The notes below the pieces were generated by a model. It was not told the DNA's origin and did no database searches. It saw only the letters and a list, made by a program, of their open reading frames with translations. 64,000 nucleotides of DNA from an uncultured Clostridia bacterium (lineage in GTDB: Bacteria > Bacillota > Clostridia > Christensenellales > Borkfalkiaceae). The stretch's first letter is position 1. Every line of letters starts with the position of its first letter. This document shows, one piece after another, positions 59,980 through 64,000 of this stretch. Position numbers and translations under genes: made by a program. Location of the stretch: positions 1 to 64,000 of the forward strand of contig CANQMQ010000005.1 in NCBI GenBank assembly GCA_947625025.1. The letters run 5' to 3'.

Positions 59980-60030
59980 AGCATCTCCTTTCGGGAACTG
60001 CGGGATAGCCCGCGCCCCGAATCAGGACAT

Positions 60031-60059
60031 ATTATATCACGGTGACAAGAATTTGTCCA
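60031..60059 (-). promoter_or_regulatory. hppA promoter
   Basis: TGGACA, 17-nt spacer, TATAAT on the minus strand. Confidence 0.7.
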
Positions 60060-60151
60060 TTGCTATCACACACTTTTCGGAAAAATTTGGGCAACCTCTT
60101 TCCTTAATAAAATAGAGAGACGTGACATGTTGGGCGAAACCCCCGTCCTCA

Positions 60152-60364
60152 TCAATACTCGGAGAGGCCGAGGACGTAATCTGCCTTCACATCGAGCGCC
60201 GCACACAGCTTGGCAAAGGTATCGAGTGCGGGAAAGATGTCCTTTTTCATATACTTGGAGACCGTCTGCGCCGAAACCCCGATTCTCTTTGCAAGCTCCT
60301 TCTGTTGCAATCCGCTCCGCGCAACGCATTCCCTCAGCCTGCGCTGAATGTCCTTTAATTCCAT
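60152..60364 (-). CDS. Compact XRE/Cro-type regulator
   Basis: 70 residues, a bare HTH_3 domain: MELKDIQRRLRECVARSGLQQKELAKRIGVSAQTVSKYMKKDIFPALDTFAKLCAALDVKADYVLGLSEY. The recognition helix is SAQTVSKYM. The ATG at 60364 follows GGGGGG; an in-frame GTG 15 nt earlier is less likely. It is divergent from the structured RNA at 60459, with two palindromes between them; autoregulation and control of that RNA are inferred from this layout. Confidence 0.9.
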   Translation of the reverse strand: MELKDIQRRLRECVARSGLQQKELAKRIGVSAQTVSKYMKKDIFPALDTFAKLCAALDVKADYVLGLSEY

Positions 60365-60399
60365 ACGATTTCCCCCCACGGAAAATTTTCAAAAAAAAT

Positions 60400-60452
60400 A
60401 TCGCACAATGTGCGATTTTTTGCTTGACAATCGTACATTATGCGATTATAAT
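60400..60452. promoter_or_regulatory. Two 17-bp palindromes and ncRNA promoter
   Basis: O1 ATCGCACAATGTGCGAT (60400-60416, perfect arms) and O2 ATCGTACATTATGCGAT (60430-60446). TTGACA is at 60424-60429 and TATAAT at 60447-60452, so O2 is exactly the 17-nt spacer. Centres are 30 bp apart, about three helical turns. Confidence 0.85.
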
Positions 60453-60458
60453 ATAGAC

Positions 60459-60583
60459 AAACCTGCGGTCCTCCATAACCGCAGGCGGTAAACCGGGAAA
60501 ATATTTGACTTCCCCCAATAAGTCGTCGGTTCCGGTTTATCATCTGCGCACGCGGCTCCGCCACGTGCGCACCTTATTTTTTG
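60459..60583 (+). ncRNA. Structured small RNA with C-rich loops
   Basis: About 125 nt with no ATG. Hairpin 1: CCTGCGGT/ACCGCAGG (60462-60485), loop CCTCCATA. Domain 2 is closed by TAAACCGG/CCGGTTTA (60489-60496, 60532-60539) and contains GACTT/AAGTC with loop CCCCCAAT (60507-60524). Hairpin 3, TGCGCACG/CGTGCGCA (60545-60571), is followed by a T6 run as terminator. The CCTCC and CCCCC loops can pair with Shine-Dalgarno sequences. No known RNA family is recognised. Confidence 0.7.
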
Positions 60584-60629
60584 AGGGGCCCCGTATCCCG
60601 AAGCCCCCGTTAAAATTCAAAAATATTTG

Positions 60630-60658
60630 TTGACTTTCCGAAAACCGTATGGTATAAT
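60630..60658 (+). promoter_or_regulatory. Promoter of the toxin-like transcript (RNA I)
   Basis: TTGACT (60630-60635), 17-nt spacer, TATAAT (60653-60658); start expected near 60665. Confidence 0.85.
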
Positions 60659-60694
60659 CAATTTAAGCAACAAGGGTTCCTGCAAGGCGGTTAG

Positions 60695-60740
60695 CTCCTT
60701 TGAGAGGGAATATGATGAAATATATTCCAATGATAAGGAG
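60695..60740 (+). promoter_or_regulatory. Ribosome-binding-site-sequestering leader hairpin
   Basis: CTCCTT (60695-60700) can pair with the Shine-Dalgarno AAGGAG (60735-60740), enclosing the stem GGAATAT/ATATTCC (60707-60713, 60722-60728). Confidence 0.65.
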
Positions 60741-60748
60741 GTATGCGT

Positions 60749-60847
60749 ATGAACGGTTTCGATTTCATCCTGCTCATTTCACTTCTTTCCGAAGTGCTTG
60801 AGCGCCTCGATATTGAATACATCGCAATCAAACGCACAAAAAAATAA
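60749..60847 (+). CDS. 32-residue toxin-like small protein (type I toxin candidate)
   Basis: MNGFDFILLISLLSEVLERL followed by DIEYIAIKRTKK. A short hydrophobic N-terminal stretch, then an amphipathic part with a basic end, the size and layout of Fst/TxpA-type toxins, though less hydrophobic than most. AAGGAGG is 8 nt before the ATG but lies in a leader hairpin. The stop abuts a terminator hairpin shared with a convergent RNA. A decayed homologue sits at 46362-46409. Toxicity is inferred, not shown. Confidence 0.65.
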   Translation: MNGFDFILLISLLSEVLERLDIEYIAIKRTKK

Positions 60848-60930
60848 CCGCCCCACGCGCTAAGTTCGGCGGTTATTTGATTGTAAGTAACTAAGAGCTG
60901 ACCGCTATGCAGGATCAAAACCCTTGTTGT
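60838..60930 (-). ncRNA. Convergent small RNA (RNA II, antitoxin candidate)
   Basis: About 93 nt. It starts ACAACAAGGGTTTTGATCCTG, continues CATAGCGGTCAGCTC, and ends in GGCGGTTATTTTTTT. Its terminator stem (60842-60852 with 60868-60878) overlaps the 3' end of the toxin-like mRNA; its T run is the complement of the Lys-Lys codons. Promoter 60937-60965. Confidence 0.7.
60842..60878. terminator. Shared bidirectional terminator of the convergent RNAs
   Basis: AAATAACCGCC (60842-60852) pairs with GGCGGTTATTT (60868-60878) over a 15-nt loop. T7 on the minus side; a weaker TTATTTGATT on the plus side. Confidence 0.85.
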
Positions 60931-60936
60931 GATTTT

Positions 60937-60965
60937 ATTTTACCACCCTTTTGCCCTTTTGTCAA
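60937..60965 (-). promoter_or_regulatory. Promoter of RNA II
   Basis: TTGACA (60965-60960), 17-nt spacer, TAAAAT (60942-60937). Confidence 0.85.
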
Positions 60966-60992
60966 CCCTTTTGCGATAAATATTTTAACCAA

Positions 60993-61017
60993 ACACGCGC
61001 GGCGGGGCCGCGCGTGT
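60993..61017 (-). terminator. Probable pckG terminator
   Basis: ACACGCGCGGC pairs perfectly with GCCGCGCGTGT over GGG; a TTTGGTT stretch follows on the minus strand. Confidence 0.6.
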
Positions 61018-61077
61018 CGTCATGTGATACCTTATGTTCTACCTTCTTCCTCAAATATGCCTTCTTACCTATAAACC

Positions 61078-62844
61078 TCAGGCGTCGCAGTTCTTTTTGA
61101 GGGTCTCGAGGCATTCCTTAAGTTCCTTGGGAAGCCGATCTCCGAACTGCTTGTAGAATTCTTCGATCTCGTCCGCTTCCTTTCTCCACCTCTTGTTGTC
61201 CACATAGAGGATGCTCTCGAGGGTCTCCTTGGACATATCGAGGCCTTCACGGTCGATGTCGTCCGCGTACGGGACGTAACCGATGGCCGTCTCACGGGCG
61301 CCTACCTTGCCCGCACAGCGGTCGAGGATCCATTCGAGGACGCGCATGTTGTCTCCGAAGCCCGGCCAAATGAATTCGCCCTTCTCGTTCTGGCGGAACC
61401 AATTCACGTTGAAGATCTTGGGCAGGTGGCGGCCCTCCACGTTCATATCGATCCAATGCTGGAAGTAATCGGCCATATGGTATCCGCAGAAGGGCTTCAT
61501 CGCCATCGGGTCGTGGCGGAGCACGCCCACCGCGCCCGTCGCCGCCGCAGTCGTTTCGCTCGACATGATGGAGCCCACGAATACGCCGTGGTTCCAATCA
61601 CGGGATTCGTAGACGAGGGGGGTAGTCGTTGCCCTTCTGCCGCCGAAGATGATGGCGTCGAGCGGAACGCCCCGCTTGGAGTTGAATTCGGGGGAGAGGC
61701 AGGGGCAGTTTACGGCAGGGGCGGTGAATCTCGAATTGGGATGGGCCGCCTTCACGCCGCTTGCGGGCGTCCAATCGTTGCCCAGCCAATCGATGAGGTG
61801 TTCGGGGGGCTGCTTGGTGAGCCCTTCCCACCACACCGTATTGTCCTCGGGGTTGATGGCGACGTTGGTGAAGATGGTCCCCCTTCTCGTTGCCGCAAGG
61901 GCATTGGGGTTGCTCTTCTCGTTGGTGCCGGGTGCGACGCCGAAGAAGCCGTTTTCGGGGTTGACCGCCCACAGCCTGCCGTCCTCACCCACACGGATCC
62001 ACGCGATGTCGTCCCCCACCGTCTCCACTCTGTACCCCTTCTCGAGGTAGTGTTTGGGGGGAATGAGCATGGCGAGGTTGGTCTTGCCGCATGCGGAGGG
62101 GAAGGCCGCCGCTACGTAGTGCTTCTCGCCGTTGGGATAGGTGACGCCCAAGATGAGCATGTGTTCTGCCATCCAACCCGCATTCTTGCCGAGGTAGGAG
62201 GCGATACGCAGGGCAAAGCACTTCTTGCCGAGGAGCACGTTGCCGCCGTAAGCGGAGTTGACCGAGATGATGGTATCATCCTCGGGGAAGTGCATGATAT
62301 ACCGCTTTTCGGGGTCTACATCGCACTTGCAGTGGAAACCTTTGATGAAGTCTCCGTCCTCGCCGAGCGCCTCATAGCAATCGAGGCCGACCCTCGTCAT
62401 AATTGCCATGTTGAGGACGACGTAGATACTATCCGTAACCTCGATGCCGATCTCGGAGAACGGGGAGCCGACGATGCCCATCGAATAGGGGATCACGTAC
62501 ATGGTACGGCCCTTCATCTTCCCGCGGGCAATTTCTCCGCACAGGCCATACGCCTCTTTGGGGTCCATCCAATAGTTGGTGGGGCCTGTGTCCTCCTTGT
62601 TTCTGCAACAAATAAAGGTGCGGTCCTCGACGCGTGCGACGTCGTTTTGTGCGGTGCGGTGATAGTAACATCCGGGAAGCTTCTCTTGGTTGAGCTTTAT
62701 CATCTCCCCCGTCTTTACGGCTTCCTCGCGGAGCGCGGCAAGCTGCTCTTCGCTGCCGTCGATCCATACAATTCGATCGGGGCAAGCGAGTTCCACACTC
62801 CTTGAGACGAAGTCGAGTACCTTCTTATTTGCGGTAAGCGCCAT
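61078..62844 (-). CDS. pckG: Phosphoenolpyruvate carboxykinase (GTP)
   Basis: 588 residues. Interconverts oxaloacetate + GTP and PEP + CO2 + GDP; in fermenters often run towards oxaloacetate. GTP-type signature FPSACGKTNLAMLIPP (P-loop, near 273), the PEPCK-specific motif ETVGDDIAWIR, ENGFFGVAPGTN, and FGGRRATTTPLVYESRDW. The start at 62844 follows AGGAGG at 11 nt; longer in-frame starts lie in the promoter region. Single-gene unit with promoter at 62903-62931. Confidence 0.97.
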   Translation of the reverse strand: MALTANKKVLDFVSRSVELACPDRIVWIDGSEEQLAALREEAVKTGEMIKLNQEKLPGCYYHRTAQNDVARVEDRTFICCRNKEDTGPTNYWMDPKEAYGLCGEIARGKMKGRTMYVIPYSMGIVGSPFSEIGIEVTDSIYVVLNMAIMTRVGLDCYEALGEDGDFIKGFHCKCDVDPEKRYIMHFPEDDTIISVNSAYGGNVLLGKKCFALRIASYLGKNAGWMAEHMLILGVTYPNGEKHYVAAAFPSACGKTNLAMLIPPKHYLEKGYRVETVGDDIAWIRVGEDGRLWAVNPENGFFGVAPGTNEKSNPNALAATRRGTIFTNVAINPEDNTVWWEGLTKQPPEHLIDWLGNDWTPASGVKAAHPNSRFTAPAVNCPCLSPEFNSKRGVPLDAIIFGGRRATTTPLVYESRDWNHGVFVGSIMSSETTAAATGAVGVLRHDPMAMKPFCGYHMADYFQHWIDMNVEGRHLPKIFNVNWFRQNEKGEFIWPGFGDNMRVLEWILDRCAGKVGARETAIGYVPYADDIDREGLDMSKETLESILYVDNKRWRKEADEIEEFYKQFGDRLPKELKECLETLKKNCDA

Positions 62845-62902
62845 TGTTGTTGATACCTCCTGAAACCTTTCGACCGTTGAGAAAAATTTTGGTCCTATCT
62901 TT

Positions 62903-62931
62903 ATTATACCACACCTTTCCCGCAAAGTAAA
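62903..62931 (-). promoter_or_regulatory. pckG promoter
   Basis: TTTACT, 17-nt spacer, TATAAT on the minus strand. Confidence 0.8.
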
Positions 62932-62968
62932 CAAAATCCGCGCAAATTCCGTGCGCGGACATTTTTCT

Positions 62969-63925
62969 CTAATTTTGGGATACGGTGACGTACTCCCCCG
63001 TATCCGCAGACTGAAAGACGACGTAGAACCCCGCCTCATCCGAAAAGGGACTTACCGGGACGAAGGCACATGTGCCCTGCATCTCTTCGGGCGGCTCCCC
63101 CTCCGCGGGGACGGCTACGCAGAGGTAGCGCGGTAGCCCCCCTTCGTATACGATGCCGATGAGCGCTTCCCCCCGCTTCACCCATTCGGAATGGGGGAAT
63201 ACCCCCCTCAGCCGTTCGTCCTTCGGAAACTTCTCAAACGCCTCTTCGAGGCGGCCTCGGATGCTATTATAATATGTAAGGGAGCCTTGCGGGCGGAGGA
63301 AGCCATCAGATACCCCTTCATCGCCGCAAGTTTGCCCTCCGCTCTCCGCATGCGGCCCGTATCCTTCCGCATCGCCGTCAGCTTGCACTTTTTCATCATC
63401 GAAGTAGTTTGCGTCTGCGATCGCCTCATCGTCGTAATCGTTCTCCCGAAAGGGGGGCTCCTCTTCCTCCTCTCCGGGAAGGGGCACGGTGGGCGCCACG
63501 GGCACATTGGGCATGGGGACGGGGAGCTCGTTGGGGGGCATGGGTACGGCGGGCTTTCTGCCGTTGAAGGCCTCGAGGAGGGGAGTGTAATCGGGAGAGG
63601 CAATGCCCGCACTCGCAAAGGCAATGGGCTTCGCCTCCCCCTTCCAAAAGACGAGGAGCACGGAGAGCCCGCGGCGGATGGAGGGGACGTTCTCGATCTT
63701 TACGGGAGCGGAGCCCTTGAGTTCGGCAACGAATATTTCCCCCTCGATGCTGAGGACGAGGGCGTATCTCCCCTCTTTTACGGGGGCGATTCCCACGAGA
63801 CGGGGAGTTACGGTGAGCATATCTCCGAGCCGCTCCGCATACACCGCCCCGCTGAGCGCCCCGCCGTCTGCGGTGAACCCCCGCCTTACCTGTTTCAAGA
63901 CCAACACCCGTTTTTCGTATGCCAT
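62969..63925 (-). CDS. Uncharacterised two-domain protein
   Basis: 318 residues, no signal peptide. N-terminal beta-rich domain (1-110; VLVLKQVRRGFTADGGALSGAVYAERLGDMLTVTPRLVGIAPVKEGRYALVLSIEG), a Pro-rich then acidic linker (125-200; PMPPNELPVPMPNVPVAPTVPLPGEEEEE...), and a C-terminal domain (220-318; YYNSIRGRLEEAFEKFPKDERLRGVFPHSEWVKRGEALIGIVYEGG). I do not recognise it with confidence. AAGGAG 5 nt before the ATG at 63925. Confidence 0.7.
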   Translation of the reverse strand: MAYEKRVLVLKQVRRGFTADGGALSGAVYAERLGDMLTVTPRLVGIAPVKEGRYALVLSIEGEIFVAELKGSAPVKIENVPSIRRGLSVLLVFWKGEAKPIAFASAGIASPDYTPLLEAFNGRKPAVPMPPNELPVPMPNVPVAPTVPLPGEEEEEPPFRENDYDDEAIADANYFDDEKVQADGDAEGYGPHAESGGQTCGDEGVSDGFLRPQGSLTYYNSIRGRLEEAFEKFPKDERLRGVFPHSEWVKRGEALIGIVYEGGLPRYLCVAVPAEGEPPEEMQGTCAFVPVSPFSDEAGFYVVFQSADTGEYVTVSQN

Positions 63926-63980
63926 ATTTTCTCCTTTTGGGATAGTATAGCGCACCTTTGTATGAGAACGATGTCGGATC

Positions 63981-63986
63981 TTGACA
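63981..63986 (+). promoter_or_regulatory. -35-like TTGACA at the window edge
   Basis: TTGACA followed by 14 bases before the window ends; any -10 would lie outside. Confidence 0.3.
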
Positions 63987-64000
63987 AATTTGCCTGATTT

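Noticed and set aside
60459-60583. Structured RNA as a riboswitch, 6S RNA, SRP RNA or retron RNA
   Set aside because: It does not lead into a coding sequence, lacks the 6S and SRP conserved segments, and no reverse transcriptase is present.
60669-60930. Pairing of the two convergent RNAs through their shared 5' leader, as with par direct repeats
   Set aside because: The leaders are inverted in the DNA, so both RNAs carry the same sequence and are not complementary there; only the 3' terminator region is complementary.

Overview
The window looks like chromosome of a GC-rich, endospore-forming Firmicute of the class Clostridia. Sporulation-linked genes (spoVT, a SpoVB-type flippase, a PdaB-type deacetylase, a DUF3794/LysM coat-morphogenesis-like protein, veg) sit among housekeeping genes with clean AGGAGG ribosome-binding sites and TTGACA-17-TATAAT promoters. 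The exact family cannot be fixed from the sequence; an uncultured gut lineage is my inference. I see no tRNA, rRNA, transposase, prophage structural gene or CRISPR array.

Layout. 1-5.4 kb: a cut-off collagen-like lipoprotein, pyruvate phosphate dikinase and a leucine-rich-repeat protein. 5.4-13 kb: cysteine desulfurase, an APH-type kinase, ispE, a small XRE regulator, the DUF3794 protein, veg and a DUF898 membrane protein. 13-18 kb: gyrB-gyrA. 18-32 kb: one long leftward block with uvrB, a nucleotidase, a GIY-YIG protein, uvrA, an aminotransferase, spoVT, the flippase, mazG, dus, a small acidic protein, and upstream membrane proteins. 32-37 kb: glnS facing PAP2-ldhA-glyQS. 37-46 kb: a PLC-like protein, isochorismatase-like hydrolase, SSB-like protein, pdaB, comF, an acidic zinc-ribbon protein and a large doubly anchored lipoprotein. 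46-54 kb: rplM-rpsI, a short alaS, cysE-cysS and a DeoR regulator. 54-64 kb: lgt with two small membrane proteins and a divergent XRE regulator, a CmpB-like protein, membrane pyrophosphatase, an RNA-rich regulatory island, and GTP-type PEP carboxykinase. PPDK, the pyrophosphatase, PEP carboxykinase and D-lactate dehydrogenase together describe a PPi-linked PEP/pyruvate node of a fermenter.

The most unusual part is 60.15-60.97 kb. A 70-residue HTH regulator faces a promoter whose 17-nt spacer is exactly one of two matching palindromes; that promoter drives an ATG-less, multi-hairpin RNA with C-rich loops. Next to it lies a type I toxin-antitoxin-like locus: a 32-codon ORF behind a sequestered ribosome-binding site, and a convergent ~93-nt RNA sharing one terminator hairpin. 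A second copy at 46.25-46.41 kb keeps the antisense RNA but only the last 15 codons of the ORF, cut where a dispersed repeat begins.

Other themes. Dispersed repeats with constant borders and variable hairpin cores fill at least sixteen intergenic gaps and in places supply the stop codon of the adjacent gene (cysE, PLC-like, an XRE gene, perhaps alaS). Four genes have a -10 box only 6-7 nt before the ATG, predicting leaderless mRNAs. A nine-base G run lies inside the promoter spacer of the collagen-like lipoprotein. Several promoters or ribosome-binding sites are built into terminator hairpins (gyrB, glyQS, spoVT).
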